From Crossaster papposus (lineage: Eukaryota > Echinodermata > Asteroidea > Velatida > Solasteridae): 64,000 nt of DNA. Made by a program: the position numbers and the translations under genes. The stretch is from positions 744,001-808,000 of the forward strand of contig JBAIAA010000120.1 in NCBI GenBank assembly GCA_037893245.1, in the 5' to 3' direction. Below the pieces are notes generated by a model, which worked only from the letters and a program-made list of their open reading frames with translations, made no database searches and had not been told where the DNA came from. This document shows positions 1 through 13,800 of this stretch, one piece after another (position 1 is the stretch's first letter; every line of letters starts with the position of its first letter).

Positions 1-1189
1 CCTAAATCACAAGATTTGGCATAATTTCTGGACCTTAATAACGTCAACTGTTACAGCAATAAACAAACAAACACACAAAACTCAGCAATTCAGACATAGT
101 TACAAAATGTTGGGTGCTTTTCAAGTTACCCTAAAGTTACCCTAAAGAGCTCAACATCCTGAAAGTAAGTTTGTCTTATTTTTGTTTTCGTTTTCAAGAA
201 ATGAATGGTTTTACTCCTGAATGCTGGTGTTCCCAACCTTAATAGTCCAAAATGTATACCACAAATGTGACCGGCTCTACACAAAAAAAGGGTATTAAGT
301 CACGCTGTGCATTATCATGCAATGACTCGCTCAACGTTGAGAGGGTGAACATTTTGTCCAAATTGTTATTTTTTTATATTTTGTTTTGCATGAACTTGAC
401 CTTTTACCTACATTTTCAGGTTTCAGTCACAGAAATGTTGATTTTGATGAATAAATTCGGGAAAACTACCATTTTGTGTGCATCATTCTGTTGTTCTACA
501 ACAGAGCCGGCTATTTCAAAGCCTGTTTTCTCAGTTGTGTAATTTTCACTCCAAGGAAGTAATCAATATGTGAACACGTCATGTCTCCGAAACGGGAGGG
601 GCTATGGAGCTCTGTTATATACCAAATGAAAGCTTACGTTGCGGGCTTTCAAACCATGTATAGAACTCAAATAAACTGTTTTGCTACATAATACCCATTT
701 TGTGGAGTGGGCCACTGTTCCTACTTATTTGTTTTCCAAAAACTGTTCAACTCCTTACAGCTTATTTATGCAGTAAGCGTCAAAGAATACTTAAGCACTA
801 TTTACATCAGAAATCGACGCCAAGATTGGCTCGTATGGTGTTCACCTTTTTTTTTAACCCAAATGTTTGAGATTCACACACTTCCTGTCAATTCGAAACT
901 GGTGGAAAAACATCTAAAATAGCCTTAGTCAAAACAAATAGAATGCACGTTTGTATCTAAAGATTTCTGGATGCCCCAAAATGGCATGTTGACAAATAAA
1001 ACCATTTAAGTTGTGTGGATATGAAAACAATTAGTTATACATGTAGTACCAATACAATCTTGCATTCGCTGCTTCGGAATTGTGTACATACAGATCATGC
1101 TGCTGCTCATGCTTGAGTTTATTATTGACGCGAACTGCACGTTAAAAGTTGAATGTAGCATAACCTACTGGTCCTTGTTTAGGTTGAGT
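1..1189. other. Region downstream of CSE1L, no gene seen
   Basis: AT-rich sequence with only short unsupported open frames and no recognisable domain on either strand. It probably contains the distal CSE1L 3'UTR and intergenic DNA. A plus-strand gataataaaattgtcatt stretch near 1192 resembles low-complexity 3' ends of dispersed repeats. Confidence 0.5.
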
Positions 1190-1800
1190 GACGATAATAA
1201 AATTGTCATTGTCATTTGTCATTTGTCATCCCAGCGGGTGGCATTTTGTAGTTGGTATACCGAGGCTCGTGTCATTGGTTCAGTGGCAAATCTAAGAGAA
1301 GACTACATGTCATTGTCCCAAGACATGGGTGAAATTGGCTTAATGGTACCTCCGAGAGAATTAGAGACATCACCATATGAGATGTCATCGTCATTTGTCA
1401 CTTTCATCATCCCAAGATATGGGTGACATTACCAGGTTGGAGTAGTGGAGATCGTGGAATTGACTCAGCGGTATCGCTAAGAGAATTCTAGATGTCACTA
1501 ATATGACGCCATCGTTATTTGTCACCGTTATCATCTCAAAGTGACATTCCCAGAACGGAATTAGTGATAATCGTGAAATTCGCTCAGCGGTACCTTTGAG
1601 ACAATTCTAGATGTCACTGTCATTTGTCACTGTCATCATCTCAAGGCGACACAGGTGACATTCCCAGGTTGGAATAGTGATAATCGTGAAATTGGCCCAG
1701 TGATACCTCTTTGAGAATTCTAGATGTCACCTATGTTGTCACTGTCATTTGTCATTTGTCAGTGTCAGTGTCGTCATCCCAAGATGACATGGGCGGCATT
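1190..1800. repeat. Degenerate tandem repeat in the CSE1L 3' region, overlapping the stop codon
   Basis: Four to five diverged copies of a unit of about 120-150 bp recur. Each contains gtcatttgtcac, catcatcccaag, gggtgacattcccagg and gagaattctagatgtcac. The proximal copy runs into the terminal CSE1L exon: the plus-strand catcccaagatgacatggg encodes the last codons and stop on the minus strand. The array therefore seems to include diverged copies of the coding end. A possible minus-strand poly(A) signal (tttatt on plus) lies at 1118-1123. Confidence 0.75.
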
Positions 1801-4800
1801 CAGGTAACCCTGCAGACAGAGGGCCACTTTCTCGTCTAGGCCAGTCTTGATGAGTTGTACCAGCTGGGAGAAGAAAACAAAACAGGGAACAATCAAAATC
1901 CAAATGAGGGAGTTATTAAGGGCGCCCTTTTGTGTTCAACTTCAGTAAACAACTTATCTTGTTGTCTTTTCACCATGCAAACCTCTCATCTACACAATTG
2001 TACAACAACTATTCGAAAATGAATCACCCAAAAATTAATTTACTAAAAAAATGTCTTCATGTGGTTGTTTTTCGAGATTTTTACAATTTTTGTGTCTTTC
2101 TGGTCCTTAACCAGTTCGCGCCGGAGGACGTATTATACACGCAAAGTTTTCCCCAGATTCAAAACGGATGGCGCATAAACACGACACGAGCAAGGCCGCA
2201 AATGTCTGTCAGCAGCGAGCAAGGCAGGAAATGTCTGTCAGCAGCGAGCAAGGCCGGAAATGCGTGGGTGTGCTTCCTGGTACATGTACTATCAGCCTGA
2301 ACAATCGCCTCGGATCGAGTTTCGTTAAAAATAATCTCGCGCCTCGGCTCGGTGATGCTAAAATAATCCCGGCGCGAATTGGTTAAAAAGCAAGACTCTC
2401 TTCTCTGTAAGGTGACAAAAATATCTGAAACACAAACTAGATTTTCAAATGAATAGTCCTTCCCCTTCCTCTCCGCCCCCCCCTATAAAAAGTTCCTCTT
2501 TTTTTAGCCCCAAACCAGAATAATATATTGGTTAGGGTCTCACATTTGGGTGTGCTGTACAGACACTTTTGAGTCCCTGCGCCAGAAAGACCTTAGCGTC
2601 GGGCACCTTCCCCCTGAACGGGTCCGTCTCGTGCTTCCCGGCAAACGCCAGCTGGGAGTAAGCAGTCTGGTACCCAGGGGTATCCTCTATCTCTATGAAG
2701 TGTTCGTCGTCCGGTAGACTGTCATCCTCGGGGAGCTCGAAGAGATGAACTAAGGCTTGGAGAAGGCTGGTCCTGGCGGGTTAAAAAATAAAAAGTAACC
2801 GGTGGTTTCAAATGGTTTAAGGGAGTCAGGTTGTCAATTGTCATAGTGGTTTATTTTCCTCGCCTTCCACCGCTGTGACCGGGTTCGACTCCTGCCTGGG
2901 CTAATATGTGGATCGGGTTTTCAGTCACAACCTGATTCCATGGGTTTTCCCAACAAATATTCTTCTTGGGTTTTCCTCCAACCTCTAAAACTGTACCTTC
3001 TTCTCATTGTCTTCTCTGTGCAGATTTCTTCACAATTGCGAGCTATAGTGCCTAGGGTACTTTTTGAGAAATCTTTGGTTTCGAGATAATACCCAAAAGA
3101 TATAACAAAATGGGCGCTTTATTGTGACAAATTTCCTTTTTTTAGCGAGGATTTTCAGGATTGTGAGACAAAACAGTAGGAAAAAGAAAGAAATAGTAAG
3201 AATTTCAACAACAACAAAAGTAGAAGAAAAAAAAGAAGCAAGGTGAACAACTTGGAAAAATTGGGAATACATAGGACCACAAAAAAAGAGTAAAAACGTA
3301 GGGAAAGTAAGCAACTTAGGAACACTTGAAAGCCATTTAGACTCAGTTCAGATTGACCTTCGACTGGTCTGGGACCAAGACTCGTCCACTCACCAGTATG
3401 TCTGTAGCGCTGGCTCTAACATCGCCGGGCATTCAGTCAGTATCTTGGTGATTCCCACGGCACATATCTTCCTCTCCATGTGTCCTGAGACTTTCTGCAC
3501 CTCGGGAATGTACAGCTTCTCCAGTACCATGCCAAACATCCTAATAAATAAATAAATAAACAAATAAACAAACAATCCAATGGATGAACAATTCTTTATA
3601 TAAAAAGTTCACGGATGTACAGCGCCGGATGACGTACATAAACGCAAAGTTTTCCCCAGATTCAAAACGGATGACGCATAAACACGCCACGAGCAAGGCC
3701 GGAAATGTCTGTCAGCAGCGCGCAAGGCCGGAAATGCATGGGTGTGCTTCCCAGGACCATCGGCCTGAACCCGATCAGATCGAGTTTCGTTAAAAATAAT
3801 TCCGCGCGTCGGCTCGGTGATGTTAAAATAATTCCGGTGCGAACTGGTTAAGACTCAATAATTAAACAAACCGCTTTCGTTCACCCAAAATCAATTTGCA
3901 GAAAGTTTTGATACTCGGCACGAAAATGAACGCCAACACGATTTTGTGGCGTCACAGGGAGCGTTAGTGAGGCATATTTGCAATAGTTGAACACATTTGA
4001 ACTCCGGCAAATTTTCGCAGAAAATGCTTCGTGACGTCAATTTCTCTGAATGTGGATTTGTCTAACTTGCCCTACATTTTGATTGGTGGTGAGAGATCAT
4101 CATTGAGTCGTTAATTCGGACGACTTACTTGGCTTGGATTTGTTCAACCATGCGGATGAGGAAGTCGGCGCCGTGTTTGACGGCAAACAGACTGAAAAAC
4201 ACCAGAAGGCCTACAAAATAAAAAAATAAGTAAAAAAACTAATTATTGGCCAATAACATCCGGGAAAACCCCAAATTAAACTCTAAGGCCAATACCGAGC
4301 AATCAAACTTCAAACAGTTGAACTTTTCCCTACTTTTGTTTTAGTGTAAAACCTAGGGCCTTCTCGAAATTCCTCGCTTCGTCTTCAGGTGAGTTTAAGG
4401 TCTTAACTGCAGGAACTCCAGCAATATTCTGGTGCCTGTTGTGCTTCAGAAACATTCAATCGTTTAAAATGTGAGTGAGTGAGTGAGTTTTGGGTTTAAC
4501 GCCGTACCGGCATCAGTGGCCATATTCACGGCGGGAATGTGTACAAATATAAGACAATAGTTAGTAACAAAAAAACAATCAAGTGAACTGTGGAGAATAT
4601 AAGAACTCGGAGTCAGAAGGAACAATTATCACACAGGAAAAGAATGAGGACGATTCAAAAGAATGAAAAACCATTGTATAGAAGAATAACGATAGACTGA
4701 TTCTAGGCAGTTTTCCAGGAGAATCCCGTGGAAGGCGGGCCACGGAGGATTCCCCAGACACACGGCACCCTGTCTAAACGTTTAAAATGAATCAAGAAGT

Positions 4801-7800
4801 TCAAATATTTCCATTTGCTTCCATATCTATTTGCTTCTCAGTGATTCGGGAATAAGAGGCGAACCTGAAGTCGAAGACAAATCAAAGGTTTCGTAAACCC
4901 TAGAATTCAGCTCTACACATATTTTTGTTGACAATCACTTTGAACCACGTTTATTAATTTGTTAAGTATTGAATTGACAAATATAAGTTTGTTTAAGCCC
5001 TCGATGCCGGTATCAATGTCCAGTAGCTGCACTGCACAATGGCCTGAGCATGCAGCTGTCACACAGGCTGTGTTCAATAGCACAGCACAGCTGACAACAG
5101 TGTTCCAGACGGATGAGCGAGTCATAGCCAAGGCTGTTTCCAGGCGTCAAGGGGTTAAAAATCAACTATATTTTATTTGGAAGTTTTGTGTTTACTTTTG
5201 ATAAACTTTGTCGTCTTCGAGTGGGTTAGTCTCTGAAACAGCAGCAGAAAGATCTTGTGAATGTGCTCCGACAACGCAGACCTGTCGAACACAAAAGAAA
5301 TGACAATATTTTTCAAAATAAATCAATAAATGAATAACAAATATCTACAAATTTAAAAGGAAAGGGTTAAAACTCTGCATCAAGGTCTGGTTAGCTACGT
5401 CAGACAAAATCACAGGGTACCGGAATTTGGACTTCTTGCTTGTGGCACCCCTAAGATTCCCGTTCTGGTCAGATTTTCTCTGCAATAACAACTTAAAATA
5501 GAATTGCCCAAAACCTGGTCATCTAACCCGGTTTTACCTATCCTAGTAATCACACTTGGTTATTTCAACTGGTTATCTAAACCAGTTAACTAAACTGGTT
5601 ATCTAACCTGATTATCTCAAAAATTCGTTTAAAAAAATATATATACCGGGTATATATTTCCAGTTTCGACAGAGGGGTGTTCTCTTTGTGATAAGGTCAC
5701 AACGTTAAAAAAAACCTCTGGTTGTTAAAAAAAAACCTGGGAGGGTTATGTGGTTTTAGTGCAGTATCGTGGCCGAGTGGTTAAGAGCGTGTGTTTTCTG
5801 TTCCACAGAGCGTGAGTTCGAATCCCGGCCATCGACACGCGTGTCCTTAAGCAAGGCAATTAAACCACTATTGCTTCGTCCTTCGGATGGGACGTAAAGT
5901 TGTAGGTCCCGTGTATTGTATAATTTATAATGTGTGTATATATCTTTCCGATTATAACATTATAAAATTGTATAATGCACGTAAAAGAACCCAGGACACT
6001 TATCGCTAAGAGAAGGGGTTTGCCCCGGTGTTCCTGGCTGACACAGCCTCTGTCTACGGGTTTCTTCTGGCTTACGAGCTACAGTGCCTTGAGCGCTTTT
6101 GAAGGATCCTTGGTTTCATTACCAGAAAATAATAATAATAATAATAATAATGACATTAAGCCATAACTGAATGACTTGGCTACGGCTTAAAAGTACGAAC
6201 AAATCTATAAGAAGTGGCTGAAGCCACTACCATAGAGTTGTTTGTAATTTATAGCCGCAGCCAAGTCTATTCGAACACAGCCTTACACTTCCATGTGTTC
6301 CAAAAGGCTCTGCATGATGTAGAATCCTTGGTGATCGTTGGCCTTGGAGGAAATCAACTTCTGAAATACGCCCAGGAGACCGAGCTGAAAGAAAGAGACA
6401 AAAAAGATTGGTTTCGGTCTTGCGGGGAGACTCATGGGACTCAAGAGACTCGCTGGACTAGCAAGACTCTTCTCGCCGATACTTGCTGGGACTTACAAAA
6501 ACTCTTGGAGACTCGCAGAGACTTGCGGAGACTCTCAAAGACTCGCAGGGAACTGACAAAGACTCGCGGAGACTGGCCAGGACTTGTGATGGACTTTTGA
6601 TGGACTTGTGAGAGCTTCTGGACTTGTGAGAGCTTCTGGACTTGTGAGAGCTTCTGGACTTGTGAGAGCTTCTGGACTTGTGAGAGCTTCTGGACTTGTG
6701 AGAGCTTCTGGACTTGTGAGAGCTTCTGGACTTGTGAGAGCTTCTGGACTTGTGAGAGCTTCTGGACTTGTGAGAGCTTCTGGACTTGTGAGAGCTTCTG
6801 GACTTGTGAGAGCTTCTGGACTTGTGAGAGCTTCTGGACTTGTGAGAGCTTCTGGACTTGTGAGAGCTTCTGGACTTGTGAGAGCTTCTGGACGTGTGAG
6901 GACCTTAGATTTCTGAGACTTTAGGGAGTTGTGATGGCCTTGTGAGGACATTTGGGACGCGCAAAGTGCTTGAGAGAACTACTGAAAACTCGCGATGACC
7001 TTCCCGAGACTCACCACTTTGCCTTCCTTGACGATGTCGGCTGCACCCTTCTCAATGTAGGCCTGGATGAGGCGGACCAGGGCTGGGATGTTTCCCTGCT
7101 TCTCCCACAAGACGGGGGTAAGTAGATGGGGGAAGAGAGCCATATAAGGACCAGGGCAGTCCGTGTGCATCTCAAGCATTAGGGACATGATCTGGAACAC
7201 GTAGGGGATGAACTCTAACCGGAAAAAGAAAACTAGTTTTAACACTTAATAAGAATCTCAATATCCAATCTCAATTCCCTTATTTCAGCTCATTTCAACG
7301 ATTTCTCAATTTCACCAAAATCATTACAATTTCAAATTTTTAGTTGTGCTGATGAAAGATTTAATGCTCCTATAAAATTATGTCCCCCTTAAAGTCTTCG
7401 GTTCATACATTCATGGACAGTTCTCTAGATTTTAGGGCCCGTTTCTTGGATTGTTATATCTTAAAATGGGTCTGAAATGCTATTAAGACTTGTCAGAACT
7501 TGTAAAGTGCGGACTTGAAATTAAAAAGCGACTTTGCGGGTCGAAATTTTTTTTTGAAAATCACCACGATTTCTTCCTGGTATCAACTACCACAGTGCAA
7601 ACAAAAAAAAGGGTCAAATATTTTGCCCCCGAGACCCGAATCTTACCTCCAATGTCTGCGGTGAGTATATCTTGGAATGGTGGAAACAGGGCCATCTCAA
7701 AGATGGAGACGTTGGACGTGTCGGCTTGGCAACCGGAACGGACAGACAGACTGATGGCTTCAAACAGGTAGTGGTTGAAGTGAGGCTTGCTAGGATTCTT

Positions 7801-10800
7801 GGGAGGGGAAGGGGGGAGGGGAAAGTGGGAGAGGAAGGGTAGTAGTGTGGGTTTAGATTAGCTAACTAGTTATTTATTAATTTCAAAGAAATCAGCAAGG
7901 CGGGACTTGAACCTGCGACCTCCGGAATACCGGACCAGCGCTCTACCAACTGAGCTCTCTTGGTGGTCTCCTTTTGCTAGCATTTGATTGGTTAGACCAG
8001 TTGGCAGAACCAACAGAATTACGAGGCCGCAGGTCTAAATACCAGTGTTGTTGACTCGAGTCGGTGACTTGGACTCGAGTCCGACTCGAGTCGCCAATTT
8101 TTGTGACTTGCGACTTGACTTGACTTGGAGAAAAATGACTTGTGACTTGACTTGACTTGACGAAAAATGACTTGTGACTTGACTTGACTTGAGTAAATTT
8201 GACTTGACGACATTGCAAGTCATCATGTATTTACTATTTGTATGTTATTTAAACAAATTTGTGTTCAATCCGGCCACGGCAGCCGATGTATTTTTGTGAC
8301 GGCAAAAATGTTTTTGCCCCGTCGCGAATCTGTACTATGTACTGCATGTACTGTGTGTACGGCTAGCTACGCACATGCAATATTACATTGCAAAGTCAAA
8401 GTGTGGGCTACATCGCCTACGGCCTACATGTCTAGTCTTCCAATCCGTCGTAGTGGAAGCTGTGTGAGTTTTTACTGTTAAAAGCTGTGCATTAACATTC
8501 AACACAATTTAACAGACAGCTGGAAACGAGGTTATAGTGACATTGTTAATTGTTTTAAGAATTTGAAAAGTGTTGAACAAATTATCGCAAATTTACCGTA
8601 AACGAAACCGAATAACTATTTTGACTCAAACTGTATTGATTTATTAGTGTAAACATTATAGGGTACATGTACTTTTTAAATGGTTTACCCCCTAAAAAAA
8701 GAATTTTAAAACATTTCACGTGCGTAAAGTTCAAATTCTCCTTATATCACCGATACACATGCATTTGGTAAGTTGTTTATCTCAGCGCGCATGCTTTGAG
8801 TGCATGCGCATAGCATGCGTACACATACATTTATCATGACGAATCTATATAATGTGAGGACAGCCCATAGGTTTGTGTACTTAACGAAAATCTCTCTATA
8901 CTCACACCATGAAAATGTTTTCGACCCAAATTTGTTTAACTTCACCCTAATATGTATTTCTCTCCATTTCCTTCCATTATACCCTAACCCCAACACTACC
9001 TCTAGACCCCCTTTACGAGAATATTACTGTCCTCACTTTTCCAAAGTGTCCTCACTTTTCCAAAGTGTCCTCACTTTCCCACCTGGTAGGTGTTTGTGTC
9101 CTCCTTTAGACGGCGTTACCACGACACCCGGCCGTGTACGCACATGTACACACAAGCTTGTTGCTATGTACGGTAGGCCTGATCAATCATGTCGTGTTGG
9201 ACACCAAAAGTAGTTACTTTCGGATTTAAAAGTTACGAAAGTTCGCTAAAAAAGAGAAGTGCTGTGTGCAGAACATGTGACACAAAGGTAGTTGATGGAC
9301 CTTCGACGACATCAAATTTCGTTCGCCACCTGAAATCACATTCTAAAAAGATTAATCCCTCAGTACTTTTTTGAGTGAGAATATCCTTTTTAGCTTATGT
9401 CGTTTTGGTTTAATCCATAAGATGTGTCTTTCCAGGATGAATAAAACAACAAAGTGACTGAGCTTTGATTGATTAATTGAATATCACTTGGCTGTTAACA
9501 GATTGTGGATATGTACTTCAAGTTTGTCAAAATATTTCTTGAAAGTTGACTTTCATTCGCGACTATAAATGACTTGTGACTTGTGACTTGACTTGACAAA
9601 AAGTGACTTGTGACTTGACTTGACTTGGAAAAATTTGACTTGTGACTTGACTTGACTTGAGAAAATTTGACTCGAGACTTGACTTGACTTGAGAAAATTT
9701 GACTTGTGACTTGACTTGACTTGAGAAAAAATGACTTGGTTACAACTCTGCTAAATACTGGTTCAGTTAAAAAAAAAAATTGATATACATTTGAAAACGT
9801 TGACTAAGTTTTCCATCGCGGCATACTGAACTCTATGAACTTTTTGTCGGATGTGATAGGCGTCTCTTTACCTTGCTGACGAGGAGCAATTTCTCAGTCA
9901 GTTTAGCGACGATGACTTGTAGGTAAGGCATGGCTTCTGCTTTCAGCATGACAAGAGATCGCATAATTGCTGCGAGACAAACGGAACGTAAAACAGAAAT
10001 ACAATTTAATTTTCATCAATATTACAATCTGCTATTGACTCCGGAATTAAGACTAGTCATTTGCGTGGCACAACAAATTTTGCTGTGGTAAAACCCGAGA
10101 CTGTGGCATCCAAGACCGAGACCCACTCACACATCCGAGACCAAGACCAGCTCTCTGAGACCCGAGACTTTGCTTGGCATGACCAAGACCTCAAAAAAGA
10201 TCTCGAGAGGGTCTCGTGATCGAGACTAGGTCTCGAGACCTCCATCACTGGTCTAAATGCAGCAGAATACACCATGGCATTCTTCAATGGGACTAGCTCT
10301 TGGTTTTTTTCCCACAAAATGTTGCCGTATATGCAAGGGTGTTGATGACTCGATGCATCAAGTTAGGGCCCACAGACTTTTAAACTGATGCCCTGTGTTG
10401 CGCCTGGCAGGGTTAGGGTTCAGGAATACAACGCTATACCTTTCATAATGTATTCGTTCTCTTCCGATCCCGAGAGGTCCATCGCAGCGAAGAGGTTCGT
10501 GAGCAGGAGCTCAATGTGGGGTTTGACGCTCTCGACTGAGATACTGCAACGGAAAAAAACAACAGAACAGGCACGAAGTCAGTACAGGGCAAGTGGTCAG
10601 CTTGGAAGACAGAAGAAGCCGGCACAAACATTTGCCTTTTTTTGCTATTATTTTCTTTCTTTTTTTCAAGTTTTTTTTCCCCTGAATATTCTTTAAAAAA
10701 ACAAACTTTAAACTTCAAGATTTACAACTCACGCTCCATGTCCGTTGGCCAACTTGACCGTGAAGAGCCTCTCGATAGCGTGAGCCGCGTAGGTGTGTAC

Positions 10801-13800
10801 GACGGTGCTCTTGGCTCGCAGAAGACTTATAAGACACGGAACAGCTGCTGAGAGGACCTCGGCCGGTATGACCTGACGGAAGGCCATCACGTACTTGATG
10901 GCATCGGCCTTGAGAACCGGAAACTCATCAACTGGGTTGAAAGCAGAAAACGAGAAGATAAGATATACGAGAGTTGAGACACGGAACGGCCGCTGATGAT
11001 AGGACCTCAGCCGGTATGACCTGACGGAAGGCCATCACGTACTTGATGGCATCAGCCTTGAGAACCGGAAACTCATCAACTGGGTTGAAAGCAGAAAACG
11101 GGAAGGTAAGATATACGAGAGTTGAGACACGGAACGGCCGCTGATGATAGGACCTCAGCCGGTATGACCTGACGGAAGGCCATCACGTACTTGATGGCGT
11201 CGGCCTTGAGAACCGGAAACTCATCAACTGGGTTGAAAGCAGAAAACGGGAAGGTAAGATATACGAGAGTTGAGACACGGAACGGCCGCTGATGAGAGGA
11301 CCTCAGCCGGTATGACCTGACGGAAGGCCATCACGTACTTGATGGCATCGGCCTTGAGAACCGGAAACTCATCAACTGGGTTGAAAGCAGAAAACGGGAA
11401 GGTAAGATATACGAGAGTTGAGACACGGAACGGCCGCTGATGATAGGACCTCAGCCGGTATGACCTGACGGAAGGCCATCACGTACTTGATGGCGTCGGC
11501 CTTGAGAACCGGAAACTCATCAACTGGGTTGAAAGCAGAAAACGGGAAGGTAAGATATACGAGAGTTGAGACACGGAACGGCCACTGCTAAGAGGACCTC
11601 GGCCGGTATGACCTGACAGAAGGCCATCACATACTTGATGGCATCCGCTTTGAGAACCGGAAACTCATCAACTGGGTTGAAAGCAGAAAACGAGAAGATA
11701 AGATATACGGAAGTTGAGATACGGAACGGCCGCTGATGAGAGGACCTCGGCCGGTATGACCTGACGGAAGGCCATCACGTACTTGATGGCATCGGCCTTG
11801 AGAACCGGAATCTCATCAACTGAGTTGAAAGAAGAAAACGGGAAGGTAAGATATACGAGAGTTGAGACACGGAACGGCCGCTGATGATAGGACCTCAGCC
11901 GGTATGACCTGACGGAAGGCCATCACGTACTTGATGGCATTGGCCTTGAGAACCGGAATCTCATCAACTAGGTTGAAAGCAGAAAACGAGAAGGTAAGAT
12001 ATACGGAAGTTGAGATACGGAACGGCCGCTGATGAGAGGACCTCGGCCGGTATGACCTGACGGAAGACCATCACGTACTTGATGGCATCGGCCTTGAGAA
12101 CCGGAATCTCATCAACTGAGTTGAAAGAAGAAAACGAGAAGGTAAAATATACGAAGGTTGAATCGAAATGTTTAAAAGAGACCCACCCTTGTCCGATTGG
12201 AGATCCAAAGCGATGTGTGCAGTAAAGAAGTCATTAATGTTGACCAGCTCCCTGACCTCTGTTGTGCCATGCTGAAAAGAACAAAATGAATCGTACAATT
12301 ATTTTTACTAAGAGTTTTAGACCATGATGGCCTAAGCTTTTTTTTGTCAGTTCTGGATTTAAGCATACTTTAACCAGTTCGCGCCGACGAATATAACGGA
12401 AAGTTTTCCCCAGATTCAAAACAGATGACGCATAAACACGCCACGAGCAAGGCCGGAAATGTCTTTCAGCAGCGAGCAAGGCCGGAAATGTCTGTCAGCA
12501 GCGAGCAAGGCCGGAAATGCGTGGGTGTGCTTCCCGGTACTGGCGGCCTGAACCTGCTTCGGATCGAGTTTCGTTAAAAAATAATCCCGCGCGTGATGTT
12601 AAAAAAATCCCGGAGCGAACTGGTTAAAGGTAGGATACACCATTGGTAATTGCTTGAATTACCATGAATGGGTGGATTTGGGGGGTAATCGGCCCATTGA
12701 GATGGCTAAATTGATGCACATTCAAAGTTTCTTAAGTTACCTTTTGTGTCTTGTACTTGGAGGCTAGAGATGTGACCAGGTAAATAGCAGCGTCTTTACT
12801 CTTCCAATTAGTGGTAGGATTGGAGACGTAAAGCTGTAAGAAATACAGGAAAAAAATTAGAATCTTTCCGCCGCTTCTTTGGTTGTGTACAGAGTCTCGA
12901 GAGAGTCAAGTGCAATTCCAAAGTATTTTCTAACAAAATGGAAAATGTTTTTCCCAGTCCCAGGTTTATGTCTTTCCGACAACTTTTGCAATGACTGACA
13001 TTCATTGATAATATATATGATCAATTTGGTTTTGTTCAATCAAAACAATTAATGAAAAGATCCGATTGTTCATTTGAAATGAAATTTTACCTGAAGCATG
13101 GCGCCGACATAACTCGAGAAAATCTGGGTCACGGTCGCTTCGAAGAATTTACAGAGAGATTTGACGAGATCGCAGGCAGACCGTCGCCGAGTGTCGATAT
13201 CTTACAAGAAAATGAGATTTTGAAAACAAAATTTTGTTAACCCCTAACAGTGTTAAAGTCGCTATCAATTTTAACACGATTTTTGCTCACACATACTAGG
13301 GGGTTAAACAATTTTTAGAGCCTATTCGAAAACCTACCTGAGCCTTCGATATCTCTTCGAATGTACTCCTCAGGGTTGAACTCAAACAGCTCCTCATCAG
13401 ATGCTGAGAATCAAGGAAGAAAACAAGATCTTGTTAAGATCGTAATATATTAGGCCCTCTTAACTTATTTGATTTGTATATTTCAGGTCATTCCAGCCAG
13501 TAAGCACTTTGCAGCAGTTTTAATCTTTTTCAAGAAAAGAAAAAAGTCGCGTTTAAACATTTTTTAAAGCCAAATTTACTTTGAATTCATGTCAGGTGAA
13601 GATTTTTGTTCTAGTATTTAAAATTTAGCTTATCAGTCCAAACCGTTTATGAATTTGAAAATCAGACTTAAAATATAAGGATATAAATTAGAAAGTTGGG
13701 TAGCTGTTTTTACCTCTGAACTCCATGTTAGGGACGATGACCTTCTCACAGATGCTGGTCAACACCTCTGGGTTCTCAAAGAGATTCTTGTAGTGAACGC

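Noticed and set aside
6535-6951. Long open frames with RASGLV or TSPEAL repeats on both strands
   Set aside because: They arise from the 18-bp minisatellite, which keeps all frames open without selection. They lie in an intron of CSE1L.
7888-7970. Functional tRNA gene (also considered at 14125, 16510, 52070 and 60045)
   Set aside because: A and B boxes are present but acceptor and anticodon stems do not pair well and several sit in SINE-like contexts.
10998-12145. Eight extra functional copies of CSE1L exon 14 as mutually exclusive exons
   Set aside because: The copies lack the second half of the exon and its GTGAGT donor, so they cannot replace it one for one.
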